Positions 9,401 to 17,697 of a stretch of DNA of 64,000 nucleotides are shown piece by piece. The DNA is taken from contig NZ_FOEJ01000007.1 of NCBI RefSeq assembly GCF_900110705.1, positions 1 to 64,000 on the forward strand, in the 5' to 3' direction. A program made the position numbers and the translations under genes. Under the pieces are notes generated by a model. The model searched no databases and was not told the origin of the DNA. It saw only the letters and a list, made by a program, of their open reading frames with translations. Position 1 is the first letter of the stretch. Every line of letters begins with the position of its first letter. This DNA comes from Loktanella sp. DSM 29012 (GTDB taxonomy: Bacteria; Pseudomonadota; Alphaproteobacteria; Rhodobacterales; Rhodobacteraceae).

Positions 9401-12400
9401 GCCGCAACGACGACACAAGGTACGCCCGTCACTGGCACGGATAGCACCACCTATCCCGTGGCATCGCCACTGCCCGCGATGCAGGTTGCCAAGGCGCTGG
9501 AACGCGGCAGCGGTCAGGACGATTTCAACAGTGTTGGCGAGCCTTTGACGTTCCGCGTGACGGTTACGAACAGCGGCAACATCACGTTGAACAATATCAG
9601 CGTGACGGATGATCTGGTGCCTGGCACCTGCCCCATTACGACCCTCGCACCCGGTGCGACCGACAAGTCTTGTATCTTTGTCTACACCGTCCAGCAGGGT
9701 GATATTGATCGCGGAGCAATCACCAACATCGCCACCGGACGCGCGCAACCCGCCAATCCCGGCGCGCCAGAGCTGGTTGAAACCGGTCAGTCCGACATCA
9801 CGGGCCCCGCAGCGGAGCCGCGCATCGGCCTGTCCAAAACCGGATCAGGAGAGGTCACCGCCTCTGACGGGTCACCGACGTTCAACCTGCCGGGCCAGAC
9901 CCTTAGCTACGTCTATGAGGTCGCGAACCTTGGCAATGTCACGATCAACCAACTGCCTGCGATCAGCGACGACCGCATCGCCACCGTGACCTGTGACGCG
10001 CTGCCAGTGGCAGGACTGCAGCCCGGTGAAGTGCTGATTTGTCGTGGCAGCGATACGGTTGACCAGACCGATCTGGACGCGGGTTTTGTCACGAACATAG
10101 CTGATGTTCTTGTCGCCAACGAATACGGCGGCTCGCCCCTGACAGCACAAGCAACCGAGACTATCACGGCCACGGTCAATCCCGACATCTCCATCACCAA
10201 GACACCGTCGGTGATCGCCGATGCCACCGTCGGGACCGAAATCATCTACACCTACCGTGTGCAAAACCCTGGCAATGTGACGTTGTCGGACATAACACTG
10301 GTTGATTTCCAGACCAGCGCTGCTGGAGTACAAACGCTGGCAGTCAGCGACGGTGGGGTGATCGCCTCGCTTGATCCGGGCGCAGAGGCAACGCTGACGG
10401 CGACCTACACAATTACGCAGGATGACATCGATTCCGGCAATGCGGTGCGCAACACGGTCCGGTTGACCTCGACCTTGCCGGGTGGTGATGCTGGGCCTGT
10501 CGGTATCGCGCGGGCGCGCGTCGATCTTGATCCGCAGCGGCCAGAGATGGTGGCGATAAAGACCATTTCTCTGGCCCCCGCCAATGCTGTGGCTGGCACA
10601 GAAATCCAGTTCCAGATCACGCTGACGAATACGGGCAACGTGACCTTGGGCGAACCCGTGCTGACTGACGAGGTCCGCCAGATCAATACCGACGCGTTGG
10701 TGGGCCAACCTGCGCTGGCCCTGACGGGCGGTGACAACGATGCCGTCGGTGTTTTCGAAATCGGTGAGGTGCGTAGCTATTCCGTCAACTACACGCTCAC
10801 GCAAAGCGATATCGACGCAGGCGGGATTGCCAACAGCGTGACCGTAACGGCGGCTGATCCGCTGGGTGATCCGGTAACAGAGGTGTCCGACAACGGGGCG
10901 GGGGACGGTGACGACCCGACGCCATTCGCGATCGCCGCTGCGCCACAGCTGCAAACGACCAAAGTCATCGCGTCCCAACCTGCGGAATTGATCCCGGGTG
11001 AGGCCCTGACCTACCGCATTGAGGTGACGAACCTCGGCAATGTCAGCCTCGACCCGCCAGCCCTGACCGAGGATCTGCGCCGTCTCGACCCTGCTGCGAC
11101 GCCCGTATCGCCACAGCTCTCCGCCGTGCGGACGGCCGATAGTGTGGGCACCGACAACGGCAGGTTTGATCCGACCGAAGTTTGGGTCTACGAGGTCACC
11201 CACACCCTGACGCAGGCGGATATCGACGCAGGCGGTCTTGCCAACAGTGTCACCGCAACCACGCAGGACCCGAACGGCACGCCCGTCAGTGACGTCTCCG
11301 ACGACGGCAACGACACGGACGGGAACACGGTTGACGATCCGACGGAGCTGTTGATTGCGCCTGCCCCGGCGCTGGAGCTTGAGAAGATTCTGACGCAGGG
11401 CGGTACGGCTGTGGATGACACGCTGGTGTTTACGCTAACGGCGACGAACCTTGGCAATGTGACGCTGAGCGATCCTGTTCTGACGGATACGTTCACGCGG
11501 CTTGACGGCACGGCGATCACGGGTGTCGTCCCTGTGCTGGCCGATCCGGCCGTTGCGGGCACACCGCTGGCCCCGGGCGACACCCGCGTCTGGACGCTGG
11601 AGCATACACTGACTCAGGCGGACATCGACGCAGGCGGGGTGAGCAACACCGCGACGCTGACAACACAGACACCGGACGGCGACCCGCTTGCGGATGTCTC
11701 TGACAACGGCATCGACGGCGACGGCAACACCGCCGATGACCCCACCGTACAACTGATCGCGCCGACCCCGGCGCTGGACGTGACCAAGGTCATCACCCAG
11801 ACCGCCACCGCCGTCGGCGACACCGTCATCTTCGAGATCACCGCAACGAACACCGGCAACGTCACTCTGTTCGATCTGAGTGTCACTGACACCATGACCG
11901 CGCTGGACGAGAGCACACGTGACCCCGGGCCAATTGTCCTGACCGCCGGCGATGCAGAGGACAGCCTGGACGTCGGTGCGATCAATATTTACGAGGTCCG
12001 ATACGTGCTAACGCAGGCGGACATCAACGCCGGTGGACTGCAGAACCTTGCAGATGTCAGCGCGACGACGCCGGGTGGGGAAAACCTGCTGCGGGCCTCG
12101 CGCGATGATGACGATACCGACGGCAACCCAGAGGTCGATCCGACAGTGCTGCTGTTGGAGGGTGTATCCGCAATCGCAGTGACGAAAACAGCAGCGGTGC
12201 CGGTGCGTGTCAGCCCGACCGAGCTGCGCTACGATTTCGAGATCGCGGTGGAGAACACCGGGACGATCACGCAGACGAACCTACAAGTTCGCGATGATCT
12301 GCGCGCCTTTGCATCGCCTGCGCGTGTGGTGTCAGTCTCTGGGTTGACGACGCGCGGCATGACGGGCTCTGGCGGCATCGCGCGTGATTATGATGGGGTA

Positions 12401-13627
12401 TCGCAGACAGAGACCCTGCGGGGTGACGTGCAGCTGGAACCGGGTGTGACGGGCATCGTTGCGTTTTCTGTCGTGCTCGATGTTGCCGACGGCGGTCCTG
12501 AACAACCCAACCGGGCCGAGGTGACGTCCGATACAGAGGAAAATGCTGTCGTTGGCAGTTTTATCGTGACCGCGCCACCACCGGCAGAGGTGCGTGTGAC
12601 CAAGGTTGCGGATACGCAGACTGCACTTTTGGGTGGATCGGTTGGCTATACGCTGACGTTCACCAATGTGAACCGCACGTTTGAGACGGGCCTGACGTTT
12701 GTCGACGCCCTGCCTGCGGGTCTGTCCTACACGCCGGGCACGGCCGTGTTTGACGGGCGCGACGAATCCGAACCTGTGATCGACGGTGCCCGTTTGGAAT
12801 GGCGCAATGTCACGCTGGGGCCGAACGAGACAATCACCGTGACCCTGTCAGCGCGTGTAACGGGTGGCGATGGTGATCTGGCAAACACGGCCTTTGCCCT
12901 CGACAATACCGGTGCGCTGATTTCGAACCGGGCTGAGGCTGTGATCGTGCGCAGACCAGAGGCGGTGTTTGATTGCGGCGACGTGATCGGCAAGGTGTTC
13001 GATGACCGCAACATGAACGGCTATCAGGATGGCCTTAACCCGGGTGATACGGCGGCCATCACCGACCAGACCTATAACGGTGGGAAATTCACAGCACCCA
13101 AAGAGGTTCTGCCGGGTGGCGAGCCGGGTCTGGCGGGTGTGCGTCTGTCGACGGTCAACGGCACTATCCTGACCACGGATGCCTACGGCCGGTTCTCTGT
13201 GCCCTGTGCGGAACTGCCTGCAAACATCGGGTCGAACTTTACGCTGAAACTGGACACGCGGACATTGCCGACTGGTTACAACGTGACGACCGAAAACCCC
13301 CGTACCATCCGTCTTACACCGGGCACGGTAGCGAAGATGAACTTTGGTGCCGCAATCGCCAATGTCGTACGGATCGATCTGACGGCGGCTGCCTTTGTCG
13401 GTGGCGGCACGGCCCCGGTGCCTGCGCTGTCGGACGGGATTGCAGCGGTGCTGGCGCAAATTCGCAATGTGCCGTCGGTGCTGCAACTGAGCTACTATAC
13501 CGATGGCGAAGGCCGAAGCCTAGCAGGTGACAGGCTGGATACGGTCGACGATCTGATCCGGTCGCTCTGGGACGGGTCTGCGGGTTACAGCCTGATCATC
13601 GAACGTGCGATTAAGGCGGGGCAATAA
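3440..13627 (+). CDS. Giant DUF11-repeat secreted surface protein (about 3,395 residues)
   Basis: A signal peptide with an ALLLLSLLFF core and an AAA cleavage region follows the ATG at 3440. An in-frame TTG at 3314 would put 42 odd residues before it, so ATG is preferred, though its ribosome site is weak. A unique domain covers about residues 30-225. Then come about 24 tandem DUF11-type units, each opening like LTLTKT, continuing VTNTGNVTL and closing with TQADxDAG. Units 19-22 carry acidic loops such as DGDGNTADDPT that resemble calcium-binding loops. A SdrD/SpaA-like B domain (GKVFDDRNMNGYQDG) and a short end domain follow. Such proteins are long cell-surface stalks or adhesins. No sortase signal or RTX repeats are seen. 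The barrel gene follows after one base. Confidence 0.85.
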   Translation: MLENRKADLFVLVSRMIALLLLSLLFFVPTIAAATPFTMTVPGTGVQLPAEYPEAGGVAIVMTGVNGNIYYQFSNPDGAFVGFQNDGNPARFRGNPFTINDPIALDCGFRDCSGYFGGAIARVDIRFSAFDGDTQVGGFDRNDIFLILNGFNVGNWSNVTTQSTNEAGTTSFGQQQGFGNETFDTGWFSSTNAALLANILQTNQTLSQVFDRDPNDNFWNFTFGASLPREDLRTVAPGYEFEKTIDPADVTYSQVGDVIDYTYVVRNIGSVDIDDITVQDDRIPNVVCPAPPQNSLRRTRGNDPAANELTCTGTYTITQADIDAGTVTNIATANGTPEFGQLGAVSDTATTTGPAQNNAITLEKVGAPDPFGPVGSQVTYTLTARNTGNTTLRNLLITDPKTPGQTCEFPTLLPLSADNTTNAASCTVTYTVKQADVDAFNNDGDPLQNTATVRATPPGGAAITATASESLLGQVAVVDLTLVKSALQSTYDAVGDMIDYRFTINNTGTVTWPGPPTVTDTLTGGATCPSGVVAPGGTVVCEASYTILQSDLDNGTRPNEATASITVAGQTASAADDVTVNAVVTTELTLTKALSASSPTSFTAPGQVLSYDFILTNTGTVTLTAPLVDDATTAPAVTPVAVTCPAGPIAPGGTLTCTADYSVTQADLDAGAVSNTATAEATAPAGVGSAQVLSDPQSLTVTGERNPSLAIVKTAPSVTPLQFAGEPLVTYTYDVTNSGNVTIPGPITVTDDRLTPNTFTCTTNAIAVGAAAQCTADYQVTEADLVAQQVRNNAFATGGDGTNSNTDSAIIPQEGTFDFLLEKTAIDADYASIGENVDFQLTFTNTGDTTIFPKAPTDGTSIFSGGSGGQSRDLFVFDDPGVTLVGNCNLPNRISPVGANGGGQTSFTCTVRRTVTQADVDAGSYTNTANLTLVYNDGDADEETQVVPPASATVPLNAAVEPSFTLTKTATNDFAAVGDLINYDFVVTNTSVLTLTNVVLTDPKIVAITCVGSATSNETGTIAPGGNVQCTGSYPVTQADLDAEEVLNTVSAIASTQAAGTVSQTAQETTAIDPAAAIRALTLTKSVTVQETGDATFTAAGQTADYVFAVENTGNLTLDNISVVDPDLGYTCSIATLAPGAVDTTTCAASRVLLQADFDAGSYTNDAVASAPGAVDAPASATATADGRVATFVFEKTAPASFAAVGEIVDFTFSFENTGNVTLTNITIVDPLLGATYSCEITSVAPGATDNSCRGSYTVQPADVDAGQIENNASFTGSGVDGAPISGADTVVVTGPAEAPALTVTKVEDDATGSFDNLPATESYSFTVANTGNVTLTGLSLVDGLTGFTCALPDLAAGAQTTLCADGAPLTDTYTVVQADVDAGTLENTATATGRTTRGAGAPVTASDTVTLQGPDQLPVLSMVKTATAGAGFDTLGQSVSYDYLVTNDGNITLTAPIRVSDDQVAVTCPSLPVGGLLPGDDLLCTATDTVDQSDLDAGEIVNVATASINQPVTTSATYPIGVAAVSSNTETVTVTANQLPALAITKRVKPGTATSFDAPGDLADPANPNNLVYEFIVENTGNVTTTNPITVSDPLISATPLTCTTAPVAPGGTVTCELPYAPTQADVDRGFFANNADAATQFDGAAVVTQVPGTETVNAVQRPDLTIVKTLDSLAIFSPGQIATYRFDVANTGNTTITGPITITDNKIAGPIDCGLNDLAPGDSTFCTATYTVTVNDVNAGSVTNSARASNGVTTSDPQSLTIPIGAEPTLSIAKTATNGAFTQAGDVINYEFLVTNTSSGPIPPAFVQPVEIVDDKITTPIVCPVVDGANPLNPGDDITCTGSYTVQQSDIDALRPGFTRGFVINNAFARSEFAGEVVESPVDRVAIEAGSVAVLVVTKTAENLTDAGQDADAGDVIQFTIVSQNDGPQTLTDVRVTDPFVGALTCDIAAPVTLAPTEALTCTGSYNVTQADVDAGDPIANTANAAATTTQGTPVTGTDSTTYPVASPLPAMQVAKALERGSGQDDFNSVGEPLTFRVTVTNSGNITLNNISVTDDLVPGTCPITTLAPGATDKSCIFVYTVQQGDIDRGAITNIATGRAQPANPGAPELVETGQSDITGPAAEPRIGLSKTGSGEVTASDGSPTFNLPGQTLSYVYEVANLGNVTINQLPAISDDRIATVTCDALPVAGLQPGEVLICRGSDTVDQTDLDAGFVTNIADVLVANEYGGSPLTAQATETITATVNPDISITKTPSVIADATVGTEIIYTYRVQNPGNVTLSDITLVDFQTSAAGVQTLAVSDGGVIASLDPGAEATLTATYTITQDDIDSGNAVRNTVRLTSTLPGGDAGPVGIARARVDLDPQRPEMVAIKTISLAPANAVAGTEIQFQITLTNTGNVTLGEPVLTDEVRQINTDALVGQPALALTGGDNDAVGVFEIGEVRSYSVNYTLTQSDIDAGGIANSVTVTAADPLGDPVTEVSDNGAGDGDDPTPFAIAAAPQLQTTKVIASQPAELIPGEALTYRIEVTNLGNVSLDPPALTEDLRRLDPAATPVSPQLSAVRTADSVGTDNGRFDPTEVWVYEVTHTLTQADIDAGGLANSVTATTQDPNGTPVSDVSDDGNDTDGNTVDDPTELLIAPAPALELEKILTQGGTAVDDTLVFTLTATNLGNVTLSDPVLTDTFTRLDGTAITGVVPVLADPAVAGTPLAPGDTRVWTLEHTLTQADIDAGGVSNTATLTTQTPDGDPLADVSDNGIDGDGNTADDPTVQLIAPTPALDVTKVITQTATAVGDTVIFEITATNTGNVTLFDLSVTDTMTALDESTRDPGPIVLTAGDAEDSLDVGAINIYEVRYVLTQADINAGGLQNLADVSATTPGGENLLRASRDDDDTDGNPEVDPTVLLLEGVSAIAVTKTAAVPVRVSPTELRYDFEIAVENTGTITQTNLQVRDDLRAFASPARVVSVSGLTTRGMTGSGGIARDYDGVSQTETLRGDVQLEPGVTGIVAFSVVLDVADGGPEQPNRAEVTSDTEENAVVGSFIVTAPPPAEVRVTKVADTQTALLGGSVGYTLTFTNVNRTFETGLTFVDALPAGLSYTPGTAVFDGRDESEPVIDGARLEWRNVTLGPNETITVTLSARVTGGDGDLANTAFALDNTGALISNRAEAVIVRRPEAVFDCGDVIGKVFDDRNMNGYQDGLNPGDTAAITDQTYNGGKFTAPKEVLPGGEPGLAGVRLSTVNGTILTTDAYGRFSVPCAELPANIGSNFTLKLDTRTLPTGYNVTTENPRTIRLTPGTVAKMNFGAAIANVVRIDLTAAAFVGGGTAPVPALSDGIAAVLAQIRNVPSVLQLSYYTDGEGRSLAGDRLDTVDDLIRSLWDGSAGYSLIIERAIKAGQ

Positions 13628-13628
13628 G

Positions 13629-16600
13629 ATGAGATACGCCATGATCACAGCACTGTTCCCGCGCCGCAGCCTGATGGTACTTTTGACCGCCACGGCGATA
13701 TCCGCCGTGGGGCAGGGGGTCTGGGCTCAGCAATCCTGCGCCGTGGGCACGGTCCCGGTCCCCGATAATTGCGCACCAAAGGCACCGGCGCTGCCGGGCA
13801 CCGGGTTTTCGATCACGCTGAACGGTGCGCCGGTTGCGGGTGATGCGCGGGTGGTCGAGGTCGCGCGCAAGGTCGATATCGTTCTGGCCAAGGCGGATAT
13901 CCGCGTCACCTTTGACGGGCTTGGCGCGCAGCCGCGACTGGATCTGGAACAAGTGCCGGGCAGCGCGCCTGACAGCTATCTTCTGGGCTCTGCCCTGAAC
14001 TATCCGGCATATGTCACGCGGGCCGAAATGCGGATCGTGCAACTGGATGCGCTGGGTGGCCCCCGCCTGATCGACAGCCTGCCCGTTACCCCGAACGGTC
14101 AAGTCAGCTACACGGCACCTGATGCTGGCGAATATGCCGTCGTGCACCGTGTCTACGACGCGCAGGGCCGGTTTGATGAGACACAGCCACAGCCGCTAGG
14201 TACGGATTTGCCCGCTGGAAGCGCCGCTGACATCGAGGAAGGCCGCGACACCATCGCACGGCGCGCCATTCCGGTCTTTGGCGGCGCTGTCACAGTATCC
14301 GGCGCGAACGTTATGCCCGGTAGCCGCGTGCAGGTTCTGGGCCAGACTGTGCGTCCCGATGCCTCTGGCCGTTTCGTTGTTCAACGGATCTTGCCGCAGG
14401 GCGGCTATGATATCGATGTGACTGTCACAGGACCGGTTCAAGCGACAGAGCTGGTGCGCGATATCGATATTCCCGCCGCCGACTGGTTCGCCGTTGGCAC
14501 CGCCGACGTCACGCTGGGACTGCGCACCGATGGTCGCGATGGCAGTTCAGACAGCTATGCTGTAGGACGGCTTGCCGGGTTCATCAACGGGCGTACCGCC
14601 AGCGGCTATGAGATAACTGCCTCTGTCGATACTGGCGAAGGCCCGCTGGAGGATCTGTTGCGCGATCTGGATGAAAAAGATCCGCGTCAGCTGCTGCTGC
14701 GGATCGATCCGGATGATTACTATCCGACCTTTGGCGATGATGCAGAAATTCTTGATTTGACGCCGACCTCGGGCAAGATTTACGCCCGTATCGCGCGGGA
14801 AAACAATTTTGCTCAATTCGGGGATTTCGTGTCCGAAATGGGCGACAACGCCTTTGTGCGCAACGACCGGACGCTTTACGGTGCGCAGGCGCATGTGGAA
14901 ACGCGGGTCCAAACCGCATTCGGCACACCGGTCGGGCGCGCTACGGTTCATGCGGCCCAACCCGACAGTATTCCCGTCCGTGAGGCGCTAAATGGCACCG
15001 GCGGGTCGGTCTATTTTCTCGCCAACCAGGATGTGTTGCGTGGCACCGAACAACTGTTCGTACAGGTTCGCGACCCGCAGTCCGACCGCGTCATCGAAAG
15101 CCGCGCACTGACACCAGGCGTTGATTACGACATCAACTATATTCAGGGTCTGGTGACCCTCTCAGAGCCTTTGCTCAGTAGTACCGGCGACGGCATCGGC
15201 GGCACGACCGGACCACGCCGAAACCGCGTGCTGCTGGTTGCGCAGTATGAATATGTGCCCGTGCTGGGCGATATCGACGGCTTTGCCAGCGGTGTCCGCG
15301 TTGAACGCTGGGTTGCGCCCGGCCTGCGGGTCGGTCTGTCAGGCACCCGCGACGATACCGGTATCCGCGACCATACGCTGGTCGGCGGCGACCTGCTGTT
15401 CGCGCTGACCGAACGGTCCTATCTGCGGCTTGATGCGGCCCGTAGCGAAGGGCAGGGGATTGATACACTTTTGTCCTTTGATGGCGGCCTGTCCACGAAT
15501 ACGCAGGATGCAGCCAGCGGTCAGGGAACGTCAGTCCGGGTCGAGGGCAGTGCTGATCTGACTGATCTGGGCCTGTCCCGAGAGGGCAAGATCAACGCTT
15601 ATGTCGAACAACGCGAAGAAGGGTTTTCATCCCTCGACACGCAGGTCACCGCGCTGAACGGTGATGAGGACCTGTTCGGTCTGTCGGCCGACGTGCAACT
15701 GACGGATGCGACCGCGCTGCGCCTGTCGTACGACAGTTATAAAAGTGCGGCTGGCGACAGCGACAAAGAGGGCGTGGCCGCCGTCACGACAGCCCTGAAC
15801 GACCGTCTGAGCTATACGCTGGGCGCTGAACGGATCGACCGCGACGCGCTGGGTGAACAGGGCAGCCGCATCGATGTGGCGGCACGCCTGACATATGCCT
15901 TTGACAATGCACGATCGGCGTATGTCTTTGGTCAGACGACTGTCGATCGCGACGGGCTGGAGGATAACGACCGTGTCGGTCTGGGCGTGGAACTTGGCAC
16001 TGGCACCGGCTGGGGGTTCGAGGGTGAACTGTCCGACGGCTCACTTGGCGCGGGTGCGCGGGCCTATGCGGTCTATACCGACGCGGCGGGCGATACACAG
16101 TACATCGGCTATACGCTGGAACCAGGTCGTGAACTGAATGGCCTTGATCTGACCGGCGACGACAAGGGCCGGTTCGTCGTTGGTGGCCGCCGGACCCTAT
16201 CCCAGACCGTGTCGGTATTTGGCGAAAATACCTACGATATGTTCGGCGAGCGGACCTCGCTGATTTCAGCCTATGGCGTGACCTACGCACCGATCGAGAA
16301 ATTCAGCACGACGCTGGCTTTCGAGACAGGCGAGATCGATGTCGAAGGTTTAGAAACGCTTGACCGCTATGCCGTGTCGCTGGGCGTGTCCTATGCTACT
16401 GACGCCGTATCGGCCAAAGGGCGGTTGGAATACCGCAGCGAAGAAGGGTCCGAGGCAGGATCGCTGCGCGACACCGACACTGTCGTCGCAACCGCTGATC
16501 TTGCCTACAAGATCGACGAGACACAGCGCGTGCTGTTCAGCGCAGATACCGTGCAATCCAGTGGGTCCGAAACCGGGTTCCGCAATGGGGACTACGCCGA

Positions 16601-17102
16601 CGTGTCAATTGGCTACGCCTTGCGCCCCATCGAGGATGACCGGTTCAATATGCTGGCACGCTATCGCTATCTGGATGACCAGATTGGTCAGCGCGTGGAC
16701 GGGTTGGATATGCTTGGCCCCGTGCAGCGCAGCCATGTTGGCAGTGTCGATGCATCCTACGACGTGAACCAATATTGGACCCTGTCGGGCAAATTAGGCT
16801 ATCGCGGTGGTGAATTTGCGCCAGTGCAGGGCGGCACCTTTACCCGGAATGACGCCATGCTGACCGTGATCGGCGCGCGCTATCATCTGGTTGATGATTG
16901 GGATCTCTTGGCAGAGGCGCGGCGGTTGGACCTAATAACCGCCGACGTGACGCGCGGCGGCGTTTTGATCGCTGCATTCAAGCAGCTGGGCAAAAATTTG
17001 CAGGTCGGTGGCGGATACAACTTTAGCAGATTCTCGGACGATCTGACGGATTTGACATACGATGATCGCGGTGTCTTCGTAAATATCGTTGGTAAGTATT
17101 GA
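13629..17102 (+). CDS. Large outer-membrane beta-barrel protein, partner of the DUF11 protein
   Basis: The ATG at 13629 lies one base past the preceding stop, and a purine-rich AAGGCGGGG sits just before it, inside the end of the upstream gene, so translational coupling is likely. A signal peptide (LMVLLTATAISAV, cleaved near WAQ) leads a 1,157-residue protein. The N-terminal half has Ig- or carboxypeptidase-regulatory-like beta domains, then a segment near residues 360-400 with YYPTFGDD and GKIYARI, seen in large outer-membrane proteins that accompany repeat-rich surface proteins. The C-terminal half alternates polar and hydrophobic residues and ends in VNIVGKY, a terminal aromatic strand typical of BAM substrates. 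No TonB box is evident. Its job is inferred to be anchoring or exporting the giant protein. Confidence 0.75.
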   Translation: MRYAMITALFPRRSLMVLLTATAISAVGQGVWAQQSCAVGTVPVPDNCAPKAPALPGTGFSITLNGAPVAGDARVVEVARKVDIVLAKADIRVTFDGLGAQPRLDLEQVPGSAPDSYLLGSALNYPAYVTRAEMRIVQLDALGGPRLIDSLPVTPNGQVSYTAPDAGEYAVVHRVYDAQGRFDETQPQPLGTDLPAGSAADIEEGRDTIARRAIPVFGGAVTVSGANVMPGSRVQVLGQTVRPDASGRFVVQRILPQGGYDIDVTVTGPVQATELVRDIDIPAADWFAVGTADVTLGLRTDGRDGSSDSYAVGRLAGFINGRTASGYEITASVDTGEGPLEDLLRDLDEKDPRQLLLRIDPDDYYPTFGDDAEILDLTPTSGKIYARIARENNFAQFGDFVSEMGDNAFVRNDRTLYGAQAHVETRVQTAFGTPVGRATVHAAQPDSIPVREALNGTGGSVYFLANQDVLRGTEQLFVQVRDPQSDRVIESRALTPGVDYDINYIQGLVTLSEPLLSSTGDGIGGTTGPRRNRVLLVAQYEYVPVLGDIDGFASGVRVERWVAPGLRVGLSGTRDDTGIRDHTLVGGDLLFALTERSYLRLDAARSEGQGIDTLLSFDGGLSTNTQDAASGQGTSVRVEGSADLTDLGLSREGKINAYVEQREEGFSSLDTQVTALNGDEDLFGLSADVQLTDATALRLSYDSYKSAAGDSDKEGVAAVTTALNDRLSYTLGAERIDRDALGEQGSRIDVAARLTYAFDNARSAYVFGQTTVDRDGLEDNDRVGLGVELGTGTGWGFEGELSDGSLGAGARAYAVYTDAAGDTQYIGYTLEPGRELNGLDLTGDDKGRFVVGGRRTLSQTVSVFGENTYDMFGERTSLISAYGVTYAPIEKFSTTLAFETGEIDVEGLETLDRYAVSLGVSYATDAVSAKGRLEYRSEEGSEAGSLRDTDTVVATADLAYKIDETQRVLFSADTVQSSGSETGFRNGDYADVSIGYALRPIEDDRFNMLARYRYLDDQIGQRVDGLDMLGPVQRSHVGSVDASYDVNQYWTLSGKLGYRGGEFAPVQGGTFTRNDAMLTVIGARYHLVDDWDLLAEARRLDLITADVTRGGVLIAAFKQLGKNLQVGGGYNFSRFSDDLTDLTYDDRGVFVNIVGKY

Positions 17103-17182
17103 TTGAAACCTGCTCCCCTGAGAGTGGACTTGCTCGGCCTACGCAAGCTTGAACACTGACGAAAAAGCAGCCTAACTATTGA

Positions 17183-17302
17183 ACCAGAAACTCTCCGGTA
17201 AAGGGGCGGTTCGTAAGGATTGGAGGCGCGCCCACCTACGACGATCGCTGCCCCAAAGTGTTCCTCTCAGCCATCGCCCTCGCGGCTCCCGTCATCTATT
17301 GA
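17183..17302 (+). pseudogene. IS5-family transposase, C-terminal remnant
   Basis: The open frame after a stop at 17180-17182 encodes about 39 residues ending YDDRCPKVFLSAIALAA then VIY and a TGA stop. The order RI, TYDD, CPKVFLSAI and a hydrophobic end is that of IS5-type (IS427 group) OrfB C-termini, where the usual text is RIATRYDK followed by FLSAIALAA. Only this tail survives, so the element is long dead. It lies about 80 bases past the barrel gene. Confidence 0.6.
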
Positions 17303-17697
17303 TTATGAAACCTGACTCAAGACCGCACAGAGGTGGAGCGGGCTGAGAGGGGGAGATAGCGAATGTCGGCTTACATATTTGCATTCGCCTTTCTGGTCAT
17401 GCTGCACGATGTCACGGATGACCGGTTTGCTGAAGCTGCGCCGCGGCGATAGGCGACACGGCGAATGTCCAGATTGGGCCGGAAGCGATGGTGTTGCCAT
17501 TGGCGTCAGCCGTATGGCGCGCGGCGTTGCCGCATGCCTGCTTCGAGCCCTCTTTGCCCAACGCTGTTCTGCAGCATGATGCACGGGCCGGACATTCAGC
17601 CTGTCGCGAGTCTCCCGAACCGGACTTTAGTCTAAAACGCCTAGGTGGCCCGATACAGGACCCTGCTATCTGATGCGGGTCCGTCGATGTCGTTTAG
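17303..17697. other. Intergenic stretch with no recognised gene
   Basis: These 395 bases lie between the IS5 remnant and the 3' end of the iron transporter ATPase gene. Short open frames exist on both strands, but none shows a ribosome site, a known motif or a convincing composition. It is probably decayed mobile-element DNA. Confidence 0.5.
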
